From Mycoplasmataceae bacterium (lineage in GTDB: Bacteria > Bacillota_I > Bacilli_A > Mycoplasmatales > Mycoplasmoidaceae), in assembly GCA_031257095.1 (NCBI GenBank), contig JAIRPI010000010.1, positions 1 through 44,501 of the forward strand: a DNA stretch of 44,501 nt, written 5' to 3'. This document shows positions 20,374 to 31,173 of this stretch, one piece after another. A program made the translations under genes and the position numbers. Every line of letters starts with the position of its first letter. Within the stretch, counting starts at the first letter, position 1. The notes under the pieces are model-generated. The model was not told the DNA's origin, did not search any database, and was given only the letters and a program-made list of their open reading frames with translations.

Positions 20374-21261
20374 ATGGCGTTAAAATGATTTGATATTGCT
20401 AGCAAAGAACGACGTTGATATCGCAAGCAGATCATTAATACTTATATTCAAGATATAAATACCTTACAAGATAAATATGTTCAAATTAGAAAAAAGACAA
20501 ATCGTGCCCAAACACAATTTGATATTTACAAAGAGAAATATTTAGAAGAGAGACAATTAATTAAGCAAGAGGCACGATTATGTCCGACATTTAAACGAAC
20601 AAAATATGAGAAGTTTATTCAATTAAATCACGACAAGATTAAAAAGAATAAAGATATTTTTGAAAAAAACATTATTCTTAACCAATTAAAAAACATGAAC
20701 ATCAATCAAAAATATCATCTAAAGGAAATAAGTAATCAAGAGCAAATTAAACATGCGATTGCTAATGGAATTTCTAAAAAGGATCTTAAAGTATTAAAAA
20801 AGCATTTATATTACGCAACAATTGACAGTAATTTTTCTAAATACGAACAACAAGTCGAGCAAATTAATCAGCATAAACAGTTACAACTAAAGATGCTAAT
20901 GAAAAATAAAGTATGTTTTAAACGCGATATTAAAAAAGAATCATTCGCTAAGTCTTTAGTAAATCAGTGTATGGTGATGAAGAATGATTTTTTAAAACAA
21001 TATCGCTATGTACAACAAGTAATCAAACGATTTATTAAGTTATATAACCATGATTTTCCGCATGCGGTTGCTAAAAATTGTTTATCTGGACTAAACTATT
21101 TAATAAACTATACATATAAAACACAATCCAAAGTTAATAGTTTATTAAAACACAATACTAAAACAAAAGAACTAAATAATCTCAATGTGTTTTTAATTAA
21201 ACAAGAAAAAGTAATCAACAAACAACGAACAACATTTGCTAATTATTTAAATAAAGTTTAA
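20374..21261 (+). CDS. Unknown helical, lysine-rich protein
   Basis: 295 residues with UGA-Trp at positions 5 and 15. No membrane segment or signal. Composition (Lys, Gln, Asn, Glu; few Gly/Pro) and heptad-like spacing at about residues 25-110 and 155-200 indicate mostly alpha helix and coiled coil. I recognise no domain. It follows coaX by 7 bases but may have its own -10 box; its stop overlaps the convergent polC stop by 4 bases. A structural or nucleic-acid-binding role is conceivable from the basic charge but not shown. Confidence 0.75.
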
Positions 21262-24200
21262 AACAAACTAGTTTCTGATGATTCTGGTAGTTCATCTAAA
21301 ACATGATTGATGCTTAATGTTTCGTAATGATTTTTATTAATTTTTGTTCGTTGCCTAAAATCATCGCGTGAAATAAATTTCTTTTCATTCCGTGCTTCAA
21401 TTATTGATTTAGCAACTTCGATCCCTAATCCACTAACCACAATAAATGGAAGGTAAATAGCATTACCTTCAATAACAAATGTGCTAGCTTGCGATTTATT
21501 GATATCAATCATTTTTAATTCCACACCTCTTAATCAACATTCTAATGCCACACGTGAACATACTTCTAAATCGTGCACTTTGTCAATCTTGGAAATGCTC
21601 TCATTCTGTTTTTGCATTTGCTTTCTTAATTCAATCAATTCAACAATCTTAGTTTTTAATGCTTTCGGGCCGTTAGTCATTGATAATAAATCAAATTCCT
21701 TAGCAAAGATAGAAAAATAGGCAGCATAAAATTCTTTTGGATAATAAACTTTAAATCACGCCATTTTCCATGGCATTAAAGCATAAGCCACGGCGTGAGC
21801 TTTGGGGAATAGATAAGTAATTTTTTTACAAGAGTTAATATACCAATCTGGTACTAAGTGTTTTTCACTTTGTAAGGTTTCTTCTCATGTCGGATCAAAC
21901 CCTCCGCCTTTTCTTAATACTTCAGAAATGGCAAAGGCATATTCTTTATCAACATTTCATAAAGTAACTAGCTGACTAATGATGTCTTCCCGACAAGCGA
22001 TAACATCTTTAATTGTTTTATGTTGATTCTTAATAATATCTTCAGCATTATCTTTTCAAACACCAGTTCCATGACTTAACCCAGCAACTTTAACTAGATC
22101 AGCAAATGTTTTTGGTTGACATCCTTTTAAAATACGCATCGCATAATCAGTTCCATACTCAGATATGCCTAATGTCCCCAATAAAGAATCCTCTAATAAA
22201 TCCTCCTGCCTAATTTTTAAACTTTCAATACTAGAAAATAAGGACATCGTTTTTTTATCGTCAAAAGGAATAGTGTTTAAATCAACACCAGTTAGCTGGT
22301 GTAGATGTTCAAGCATTGTTGGCATATCTTGTCCTAGTACATCAAATTTTAATAGTGTGTCGTGAATAGAATCAATATCGAAATGTGTGGTTTTCCAATC
22401 TTCACTATTAGCATTTGGTTTTTCATCAGCTGGATAATTTACGGGTGTAAAGTCTTCAATTTCATTTTGGGCAGGAATAATTACAATTCCACCAGGATGT
22501 TGTCCGGTAGTTATTTTGCAACCTTCCAAATAAGTGCTTAATCAATCAATTTTACCAAAGGTAATTGGTGTAGTTGGGAAATTTTTTTCAAAATAACTAC
22601 GCACTTCGGCATATGCTTTTTTCTGTTGCATCGTGGAAATTGTTCCAGCTCTAAACGTGTGGTTCTTACCAAATTCATTACGAATAAAGTTGTGAGCCAT
22701 AGTTTGGTATTCCCCGCCAACATTTAAATCGATATCTGGAGTTTTTGGTTTAGAGGGTAAACCCAAGAACGTTTCAAATGGAATATCATGTCCATCACCA
22801 CAAAGGAACGCTCCACATTTAGGACATTTTGCTAATGGTAAATCAAAACCATCAGCATATTGCTCACCAATATTGAAATCACTATATTGACACTTTTTAC
22901 AATAATAGTGTGGTTTTAGTGGGTTAACTTCACTAATACCTGATAAAAAAGCAACTAATGATGAGCCAACTGATCCACGTGAACCAACACTACATCCGTG
23001 TTTATTCATATATGAAACAAGGCTATGACAAATTCAATAAATAACTGAGTAACCATGATTGACAATTAATCGAACTTCTTCCTCGATTCTTGCAAGAACT
23101 ATCTGTGGTAATTGATCACCATATAATTTTTTAGCATTATCATAGATACATTCTTTTAATTTATTATCAACATCTTCAATTGATGGTGGGTGTGGTTTTA
23201 ATTTTAATGGTTGTAAGACATCGATCTTATCAGCAAAAGCAATGGAATTATCAATAACTATTTCATGAATTAATTGCTTGTCTTTTAGAAATTCAAACTC
23301 ATGTAACATTTCATTAGTTGTTCGTAAATGTAAATCAGGAGCAAATGTGTTTGTTTGATTATAGCTGTATAGTCGGTGGGGAATTTTCTTAATCGGTTTA
23401 TGATTGATAACAATTTTATAGACATTGCGGTCTCATTCATCGAGAAAATAACTATCACTAACAGCGATTGTTTGTTTATTACATAACGTTGCGAAAGCAA
23501 TAATCTTCTGGATTATTTGCTCATATGCTTTTTTTGTTAATTCACCACGCTGGATTTGTAATTCGTAACAACCAGGCGGACAAACAAAGACATAGTCGTA
23601 CCATTTTATTGTTTTAATTAATTGGTCATCTAAACCATTAATACAAGCATCAAACACTTCACCTTCCGTTGGATGGGAAACAACAATCAAATCATCACGT
23701 AGTTTTTCAATCTCATCAACATAAATAATTGGTTTATTTGTGAAATTTGTCGTTAATGCTGATGAAACTAATTTATACAATTTTTTAATACCTTGTTGGT
23801 TTTTAGCATAAACAACAATTGATGGTGGGAAAGTTGAGTCGACATAACTAGCTACTTGCGGTGAGTTATTATAATCTTGAAAAGTAAGCATTTTTAATGT
23901 TCGCATCTTATCGATCATATTCATCCATACCTTCGCTAATACTTCACAATCAGCGTCAGCGCGGTGCGCTACGTCCTCACTATAAACAATATTATTCTCG
24001 GTAGCGATATAACCTAAGGTATGCTTCTTGTATTTGGGGTTGATGATACGCGAAACATACATGGTGTCAATACAAGTGTTATTAATAACATCTAAACCAC
24101 AACTAGCTAATTTCTTATTTAGAAAACGCAAATCAAAATTAAAACCATTATGAGCTACTAATACAGCATCACCAATATATTGTTTGAATTGTTTTAACAC

Positions 24201-25730
24201 TTCAATTAATGGTGGTTGATTAGCTAACATTTCATTGGTAATGTGTGTTTTCTTAGAAATGAAATCAGATAATTTTCCATTAATTTTAATAAGTTGATCG
24301 AAACGATCAACGATAACACCTTCTTTTAAACGCACGGCCCCAATTTCAGTTATTTCATCATATTCACTATTTAAACCAGTAGTTTCAATGTCAAAAATAA
24401 TATATTCTGTTTTATCAAATTGCGCGTTAATTGGCTTTCTAATTGCACCAACTTTACGTTTTGCTAGCAATAATTCTACACCATATAATGGTTTTATATT
24501 ATTAGCAGTAAGAATCTTATTTATTTTCTTACTTGCAATATATCCATAAGCGTGAACGTTTGAGCGGTCAGTAATTCCAAACGCTTTTCATCCAAATTTA
24601 TTTACGCGATTGATAATTTCATCAATTGACATGATTGAATCGCAAACTGTCATTTTGCTATGACACATTAATTCAACACGCTTTAGTTTAGCATCATCAA
24701 TAATGTTAAATTTGGATGGAGTACCGATATGGATGATAGCGTTCAATGTTGAACGCACATCGTGGTGAACATTATTGACTTTTTTACAACGTACAGCCAC
24801 TTCTACCCAATCACCAACATTAAATTCTTTTAAATAAGATTCTGGTAAATATGAATTAAAAGTAGCGTTAGCTCATGAGTTATTTTCGGGGATACCAACG
24901 AAGGCGGTTAAAGTAATGGCTGACTGGTAGTCGGTAATAGTAATATCGTAGCGTGGTTTGTCTTTCTTAGCGTTTGCTACCGGACTCATTCTGACAATTT
25001 TTCCTTTTATTTTAGCTCGGAAACTATCATCATATTCAATATCTATTGCATATTGTTCTAGTTGCTCAATAGTTTGTATCTTAGTTTTGAAAGCATCAAT
25101 GTTCTTTTTGTTAAGAACTCTTGCTTTTTCTAAGCGTTCTTTATTTGGGTCAATATTAATAGTAATTTGTTTTTGTTTTTGATTAGAGATAGTGTTGGCA
25201 ACATCTTCTTTTCATTGTTTATTAACAACATAATCAAATTCGTTAACATTTAAATTAACAGTGGCAAAAAAATCAATTAGTGGCTTTTCGATTTTTTGTA
25301 AAAACGTTTTACTACTACTACTTTTATAGGTTACTAATAATTGTTGATTGACAACAACAAAGGAGAAATTATTAATAAAATCCGTTGGTAAAACTTTTGT
25401 TTGATTGTTAATAGTAAGAAAAATACTAATCAAATCACTAAACAATAAATTTTCTTCTATTAGTGGCGGTTGATTAAAGCGTAAAATGATTAAATCACAT
25501 AATTTTTTATCAGTATTAGGAAAATTGTTTTTATAGTAATTAGTAATAATGCTTGCGAACAATTGTTTTGTGATTGGTTTTTTTGAATTGAAATAAAAAA
25601 TTATTTTCCCAGTCTCATTACATTTGGTAAATTTGAATGATGTTTCATGATCTTTTAGCAATTGCCAATCATTGTCATTAATTAATCCGATATTTAATAA
25701 TTTTTGTTGAATATCGTGATTAGTGGGCAT
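21258..25730 (-). CDS. polC: DNA polymerase III alpha subunit, PolC type
   Basis: 1490 residues with many UGA-Trp. Order: N-terminal domain, OB fold (~210-300), first part of PHP ([10 protein letters not shown]), the 3'-5' exonuclease inserted in it ([20 protein letters not shown], Asp near 447), the rest of PHP, zinc-finger Cys pairs (CKKC, CPKC near 945-972), [12 protein letters not shown], and catalytic PDIDLN near 998-1003. It is the processive replicative polymerase of Firmicutes and mollicutes. PHP metal ligands look lost: the usual HLH is MCH and TDHG is TDRS. A TATAAT box lies at 25751-25756 on the minus strand. dnaE is at 38952. Confidence 0.97.
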
Positions 25731-25817
25731 GAAGTTTAAAAGTGTTATTTATTATATAAAAATAGTCAATAGCAACGACTGTTAGCGATAAGATTTTTTA
25801 TAAATAAAAACTCAATT

Positions 25818-25846
25818 TTGCTACATTCTTAAATAATTCTTATAAT
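25818..25846 (+). promoter_or_regulatory. ptsH promoter
   Basis: TTGCTA and TATAAT separated by exactly 17 bases, the best full promoter match in the window. The expected start of transcription is within about 2 bases of the ptsH ATG. Confidence 0.75.
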
Positions 25847-25854
25847 TAATTAAT

Positions 25855-26121
25855 ATGAAGTCTGTACAATTAACAATAACTGATCCAATCGGCTTACATG
25901 CTAGACCAGCTAGCAAATTAACCGCAGAAGCATCTAAATATAAATCAGATATTACCATCACGTTTAATGGGCGTGTGGCAAATGCTAAGTCGTTAATTAA
26001 TATTATGTCGCTAAACGTTAAATCTGGTGCAATAATTGAGTTAGTTGTTAAAGGTTTAGATGAAGAACAAGCATTCACAGGCTGCCAAAGCGTAATGCGT
26101 GCTAATGGTCTTATTAAATAG
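25855..26121 (+). CDS. ptsH: Phosphocarrier protein HPr
   Basis: 88 residues. His15 lies in GLHARPAS, the site phosphorylated by enzyme I, and Ser46 lies in AKSLINIMSL, the regulatory site for HPr kinase. HPr passes phosphate to sugar-specific EII proteins during uptake. The gene sits right at its promoter with almost no leader, and its last 17 bases overlap the start of the next gene in another frame. No other PTS gene is in the window. Confidence 0.97.
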   Translation: MKSVQLTITDPIGLHARPASKLTAEASKYKSDITITFNGRVANAKSLINIMSLNVKSGAIIELVVKGLDEEQAFTGCQSVMRANGLIK

Positions 26122-26434
26122 TAGTCAATTTTTATTACAAGATACTGATAGTTCTTCTAGTAAAATAGGCTGATCTAAAAACTCATGACCTTTTTTAGTT
26201 AGTGGTCTTGTGTTTGTTGGCTTGGCTTGTTTTCTTTGATATTTATCATATCGTTTTAGTCATAACAAACCAAGTCAAGAAACATTAGCTAGATATGGTT
26301 GATTTTCTAGATGAATAATTAAGAATCGTTTAATTTTAATTATGATTGGTGCGGCTTTTTGTTCAATTATTGCTGTGTGTTTCATTCTACAAACATTTGG
26401 CATTATTGTGCCAATGCAAAATAACCTCGAATAA
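26105..26434 (+). CDS. Small two-pass membrane protein overlapping ptsH
   Basis: 109 residues when six UGA codons are read as Trp. After a Ser-rich start, hydrophobic segments lie at about residues 32-52 (WPFLVSGLVFVGLACFLWYL) and 78-104 (LILIMIGAAFCSIIAV...), with a basic stretch between. It starts inside ptsH in the +1 frame and its stop overlaps the next ATG (TAATG), so it is coupled on both sides. I do not recognise the family; size and topology recall SecG-like or accessory membrane proteins, but no motif supports that. Confidence 0.65.
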
Positions 26435-27207
26435 TGACAATCACAGCGAAGAATAATAAATTAATAGTTTTAATAAAAAAATTAATTGATGATCGTAAAT
26501 ATCGTTACCAAACTAACTTATTCGTTGGTGAAACAATAAGAGTTATAAAAAGTTTGTTAACTTCTTGTAATTGTCAGAACTTATTAGTTTTAGACAATAA
26601 TCGAAATCGACAATTACTCAAAAACATAAATAACGATAAGCTAAATGTTACATTTATTAATGAACAGATATATAAATATATTTCTTCGTTATCTAATGGT
26701 GACGGATTTATTGGTATTTTTAAAATGCCGAAATTAGATCTTGATATAGCTAGCAATAAAAAATATCTGATTCTAAATAAGTTACAAAATCAAACTAATC
26801 TTGGTTTAATTATTCGTTCAGCATGCGCCTTTAACATTGATGGCATATTTATAACTAATCAAAGTGTTGATGTTTTCCACCCAGATGTTATTCGTTATTG
26901 TATGGGTAATCTATCAGCAATTAAAATTAAATGTGTAACAAGTTTAAACGATATTATTAAGCCGCTTAAAGAACACGGTTATACTGTCTATGCAACCGCC
27001 ATTAACAATAATAGCAAAGAATTGCAATCAATCAAATTTGCCAATTCTTCAGCTATTTTAATTGGTAATGAAGGGAACGGAAACACAAATGAGGATATTA
27101 AACTTTGTGATGAGGTTGTTCATATAAGAATTAATAAAAATGTTGATTCTTTAAATGTTGCTATTGCAACATCAATCATTTGCTATTATTTACAGAGTAA
27201 ATATTAA
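26434..27207 (+). CDS. TrmH/SpoU-family RNA 2'-O-methyltransferase
   Basis: 257 residues. The SPOUT core is in the C-terminal half: motif 1 NQTNLGLIIRSACAFNIDGIF, motif 2 LIGNEGNG, motif 3 RINKNVDSLNVAIATSIICYY. The knot binds S-adenosylmethionine and methylates ribose in rRNA or tRNA. The N-terminal ~95 residues resemble the RNA-binding substrate domain. Which nucleotide it modifies cannot be told from sequence. Its ATG overlaps the stop of the preceding small gene by one base. Confidence 0.9.
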   Translation: MTITAKNNKLIVLIKKLIDDRKYRYQTNLFVGETIRVIKSLLTSCNCQNLLVLDNNRNRQLLKNINNDKLNVTFINEQIYKYISSLSNGDGFIGIFKMPKLDLDIASNKKYLILNKLQNQTNLGLIIRSACAFNIDGIFITNQSVDVFHPDVIRYCMGNLSAIKIKCVTSLNDIIKPLKEHGYTVYATAINNNSKELQSIKFANSSAILIGNEGNGNTNEDIKLCDEVVHIRINKNVDSLNVAIATSIICYYLQSKY

Positions 27208-27228
27208 GAGTAAATTATTAAAACACAA

Positions 27229-28728
27229 TTAGTAAACTTCAATATTAGAAATTTGTGGATTATTTTTAGAGTCAAGAATTTGCACTCGTATTTTATTTGT
27301 ATTGATAGCCGTGTTAATTTTTAAAATTCTTTTATATCCAATCGTTGTGAATGTTTGCATTTCTTTTGTTTGTCAATCGTTATCACTTGAAGAGTAACCT
27401 TTGCTACTGTCTCAATGCCCATCAAGGAAATCAATATTTTCTCACCGGTTATTCTGCCAAGCTTGCACTTGAAAAGATTTAATTTTTTGTCCATTGGCAA
27501 TGTTTTCTTGAAGCACAATATAGTTGAGTGTTTTATTTGTATCTAAATCGAGCTCTGTGGAATTAGTATTTTGTCCTAATCGATTACCAAAAGCTTGATT
27601 GATTTTTCTTTTATAATCTTTTAGCAAATTAACCTCATCAGTGGGGATTAATCCATCTTGATTAGGAGGGACATTCAAAATTAAGCCAGCGCCGCGACCA
27701 ACTGAGTGTAAATACATTTGAAATAAATAATCAGCAGTTTTCAATTGTTGACTAGCTTGTCAAAATCACTTATTTTTTGTGATAGAAGCATCACATTCAG
27801 CTGGCAATCAATAATGACCGTTAATATCACCCGTGTTTCATTTTAGTCAACATGCTCGATTTGATGTTTTATCTGTCCATTTATTAGCTAAAGGATATGT
27901 ACAATCAAAAGTATTTCAATTATCATCCCCCATATATCCTAATTCATTCCCACAAGTTCTAATATCAAGACCTTGCGACATAACCGCATCTGGTTGCAAC
28001 TTACGGATTAAATTAAAAATTCTATTTCATTGGTAATAACTAACATAGTCTCATGATCTTGTATCTTGTGGATTTTGAGGGTCAACCCCCCCCGCACCAC
28101 CATAATAGCCACCGTTTGGCGCACGATTTCACGCATCACAATCAAATCATACTTCTGAAATCTTACCATAATTGGTAAGTAACTCAGTTAATTGGTTACA
28201 GTAGTAGTCAATATAATGAGATGTAGTAAAGTCAGCACGAGAACGATCTCATGGTGAAAGATAAATACCAAATTTTAACCCGTACTTATTGCAAGCATCA
28301 GATACGTCTCTAACAACGTCGCCGTGTCCATTCTTATAATGCGACGAACTAGCAACAGAATGGTCCGTGTATGCACTAGGTCATAGGCAAAAACCATCAT
28401 GATGCTTGCAAGTTAAAACAACTTGTGAAAACCCAGCATCTTTGAAAGTTTTAACCCACTGATCAGCATCTAGATTAGCTGGATTAAAATCTTCGGGGTT
28501 TTCATTACCTCACCCTCATTGATTACTTTCGAACGTATTTATTCCAAAATGAACAAAAGCAGTCGTTTCCAATTTGTGTCAAGCTAATTGACGACTTGTT
28601 GGTGAATTTGAATAAGATAATTTACTTGGCGTTTTATGAAAACAAGAGGAAATTATAGGTACGAAAGTGATTGCTGCTATTGTAGAAAGAATCACAAAGA
28701 AGCACTTGTTATTTATTAATTGTTTCAT
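27229..28728 (-). CDS. Lipoprotein alpha-L-fucosidase (GH29)
   Basis: 499 residues with many UGA-Trp. Residues 1-29 are a lipoprotein signal with lipobox ISSC, so the enzyme is anchored outside. The catalytic barrel shows [45 protein letters not shown] and SEVWFDCDAW, where Asp196 matches the GH29 nucleophile. [18 protein letters not shown] closes the barrel. About 120 C-terminal residues resemble a beta-sandwich sugar-binding domain. It should release fucose from host glycans. A run of eight G (C on plus, 28086-28093) lies in the barrel near residue 213, in frame here. Confidence 0.92.
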
Positions 28729-29131
28729 ATTTTGTATAGTGTCTAGTCTTACGATTTCTTTGCTAAGACAATTTTTTAAATTATATAAAATCTGCTTATT
28801 TTGTGCATTATTTTTGTGGGTTTAATCTTCCCACCGATAATTGGTTTAGCATAAGCAATTCCCGTTCTTATACATCGCAAAAAAATTAAAAAATAAGGCA
28901 GGTAATATTTAAAAAATCATGTGGATGTGACATACTAAATACAGTTTTTTCTCTTATTTGCTTTTATATCAACAATAAAAACCTTTATTGCTTAATTGTT
29001 CTTTGGTTAAGTTATTAGTCAAATAGTAACAAGGCATCATAAACCACTATATCTTTTTAGTTTTATACGCGATTATTTAAAAACATTATTTATCTATTTA
29101 CGCTCGGAAATTCCTTTTTTATTAAAAATCT
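28729..29131. other. Gene-free stretch of about 400 bases
   Basis: No supported gene on either strand. A short plus-strand hydrophobic stretch at about 28800-28855 (FVGLIFPPIIGLA, then TAA) could be a relic of a membrane gene. The 3' part holds the 27-nt family repeat and a -35-like TTGAGA leading into the truncated small-family gene. Confidence 0.5.
29084..29110 (+). repeat. 27-nt repeat upstream of the truncated copy
   Basis: Third occurrence of the TTTACGCTCGGAAA block, in the same position relative to the family box as in copies A and B. Confidence 0.75.
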
Positions 29132-29446
29132 TTGAGAAAAATAGGTGCTACTTTTGAATGTGTTATAATAAATAAGACTGTGAATAAACCACCAATTTGA
29201 TTCCAAGAATTTGAAAAGCGTAATAACGTTAGGTTTGATAGAATTGAAACTCGTTTATTAGAAAATGATGCACGGTGAGCAAAACAAGAAGAATTTAATA
29301 AATATGTTAGTGATTTTATTAAACAACAATTAGAGTTTAATAATCAACAAACTAAATTCAATGAACATGTTAGTGATTTCATAGAACAACAAGTTGAGTT
29401 TAATAAGCATGTGACAAATGTATTTAATAGAAATAATTTAAAATAA
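29132..29446 (+). pseudogene. Small coiled-coil family protein, N-terminally truncated copy E
   Basis: The frame reads IGATFECVIINKTVNKPPIWFQEFEKR, clearly the family N-terminal module, but the start codon, the KxYxITK segment, the -10 box and the ribosome site are gone. The -35-like TTGAGAAAAATAGG runs straight into the module, so a deletion joined promoter and gene; GGTG occurs at both expected ends. Possible starts are TTG 29132 or GTG 29180, neither with a ribosome site. The C-terminal helix is the longest of the family, with three (E)FN-x-HVSDFI(E/K)QQ-type repeats, ending VFNRNNLK. Either a decayed copy or a repeat reservoir. Confidence 0.65.
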
Positions 29447-29626
29447 TTAAGAAAAAAACCTTTTATTATGAGGATATGTAAGAAAGAACTGCAGAGAAAC
29501 AAGAACTCTAATCATTTACAAATTCAGTGATACTTATTTTTTAGTTTCACTAGCCATTGAGTTTTTATGTGTTTGATCCACAATCTTTTTAATCAACACT
29601 ACTTAAAAAATAAATATAATTTTTAA

Positions 29627-30487
29627 ATGAAGAAATGTGCCATTGTTGTCGATTCTTGTTTTAATATTCCTAATGGGAAATATAAGGACTTATATATTAT
29701 TCCTAATATCATTAACGAAGAAGTTGATGGTAAGATTGTTTCTTACCGCGATGGAGAAACAATTAATAATGATCGACTATGTGAAAAATTAAATAATAAT
29801 GCAAAAATCTCAACTTCGACACCAATTATTGGTGAATTTATAACATTGATTGCTAAATTATCAAGTGAATATGATGAAGTTTATTGTTTGTGTATCCCAA
29901 CTACCATCTCTTCCACATACAATAATTGAAAAATGGCTGCCGAAGATTATAAAAACGTTTTTGTATTTAACCAAACACTTGTCGGAAGGCTGTCTAGTTG
30001 AACAATCGACGACATTGTTCAAACAAGAGATCATGGTAAATTAACAAAAAAGTATGTAGAACAATTAATTAATAACAGCACTAGTAATCGAGCAGGAGTA
30101 ATAGTTGTTCCTGATGTTTCCTATTTACAAAAAGGTGGACGAGTGAAAGGGTTTAAAGCTTTTATTGCTAATGCACTACATCTCAAACTAATCATTAGCT
30201 TAGATAAAGATGGTTTACAGTTCCGTGATAAGTCGTTATCAATCAAGGGAGCTGTAGACAAAATGATAATATGAATTGATAAATTAATTCATCTAAAATC
30301 AAAACAAATAAAACGTATTGTTATTATGAAGTCTGCTGTTTCTGTTGAACGGTTTAAAATTGATGAGTATGTTGAATTATTAAAACAAAAAATTCCTGAT
30401 GTAAATATTGAATATGAATGTCTACCAGCGGTTATTATCGCTCACACAGGTCCAAATTATATTGTCTTGGGAATTGAAGTAGAATAG
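29627..30487 (+). CDS. DegV-family fatty-acid-binding protein
   Basis: 286 residues with UGA-Trp. The family signatures are IVVDSCFNI at the start, STSTPIIGEF, a PTTISSTYNNW loop, VPDVSYLQKGGRVKG and the C-terminal IIAHTGPNYIVLGI. DegV proteins bind a fatty acid and, as FakB, present it to a FakA kinase for phospholipid synthesis from host lipids. Start ATG 29627 follows TATAAT at about 29610. pth follows 4 bases after the stop. Confidence 0.92.
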
Positions 30488-30491
30488 TAAT

Positions 30492-31070
30492 ATGGCTAAC
30501 TATTTAATTGTTGGATTAGGAAATCATCCAGAACAATATAACAATAGCCGCCATAATTGTGGCTACTTAGTCGTTGATCATTTAGCAAAAGAACTAAACT
30601 TAACTTTTAACAAAGAAAATTTTAGTGGCGTTTTTTGTTCGTTTTCTATTGAAGACAATAAATATTTTATTGTTAAACCAACAACATTTATGAATCTTTC
30701 TGGTGATTGTGTGACAGCAATAATGAATTACTACAAAATTCCTATTAGTAATTTAATTGTTGTTTGCGATGACGCTGATGGATTAGTTGGTTCTTTAAGA
30801 ATTAGAAAGGACGGCTCTAGTGGCGGGCAAAACGGACTTAAAGATATCATTAATAAAGTAGGAACAGATAAATTTACTCGCGTAAAATTAGGTATTGGCA
30901 GACCAGAAGATCATCATATTTCATTAGCTGATTATGTCCTTTCAAATTTCACAATGGAACAACGGCACAAAATTGATTTAGTTGTGAAAAAAACGTGTGA
31001 AATGCTAATGCATTATATAAATGGCAAACCAATCGATTACTTAATTAGCCAATATAACCGCATTTGGTAA
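30492..31070 (+). CDS. pth: Peptidyl-tRNA hydrolase
   Basis: 192 residues, normal length. YLIVGLGNHPEQYNNSRHNC holds the catalytic His of NxRHN; TFMNLSG, VVCDDADGLVGSLRIR (catalytic Asp) and GGQNGLKDI follow. It frees tRNAs stalled as peptidyl-tRNA. It lies 4 bases after degV and probably shares its transcript. Confidence 0.97.
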   Translation: MANYLIVGLGNHPEQYNNSRHNCGYLVVDHLAKELNLTFNKENFSGVFCSFSIEDNKYFIVKPTTFMNLSGDCVTAIMNYYKIPISNLIVVCDDADGLVGSLRIRKDGSSGGQNGLKDIINKVGTDKFTRVKLGIGRPEDHHISLADYVLSNFTMEQRHKIDLVVKKTCEMLMHYINGKPIDYLISQYNRIW

Positions 31071-31097
31071 TAACGAATTTTGTATAATATTAAACAC

Positions 31098-31171
31098 GCA
31101 GATGTAGTTCAGTGGTAGAACGCAACCTTGCCAAGGTCGAGATGCGAGTTCGATTCTCGTCATCTGCTCCA
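31098..31171 (+). tRNA. tRNA-Gly (anticodon GCC)
   Basis: A 74-base cloverleaf with encoded CCA. GCAGATG pairs with CATCTGC, anticodon GCC at 31130-31132 lies in TTGCCAA, and the T-loop is AGTTCGATTCT. TATAAT at 31083-31088 serves as -10. The convergent flavodiiron gene stops 2 bases beyond its end. Confidence 0.97.
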
Positions 31172-31173
31172 AA

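Noticed and set aside
28800-28880. Hydrophobic plus-strand stretch FVGLIFPPIIGLA
   Set aside because: Stops at once, no start or continuation; too short to call a pseudogene.
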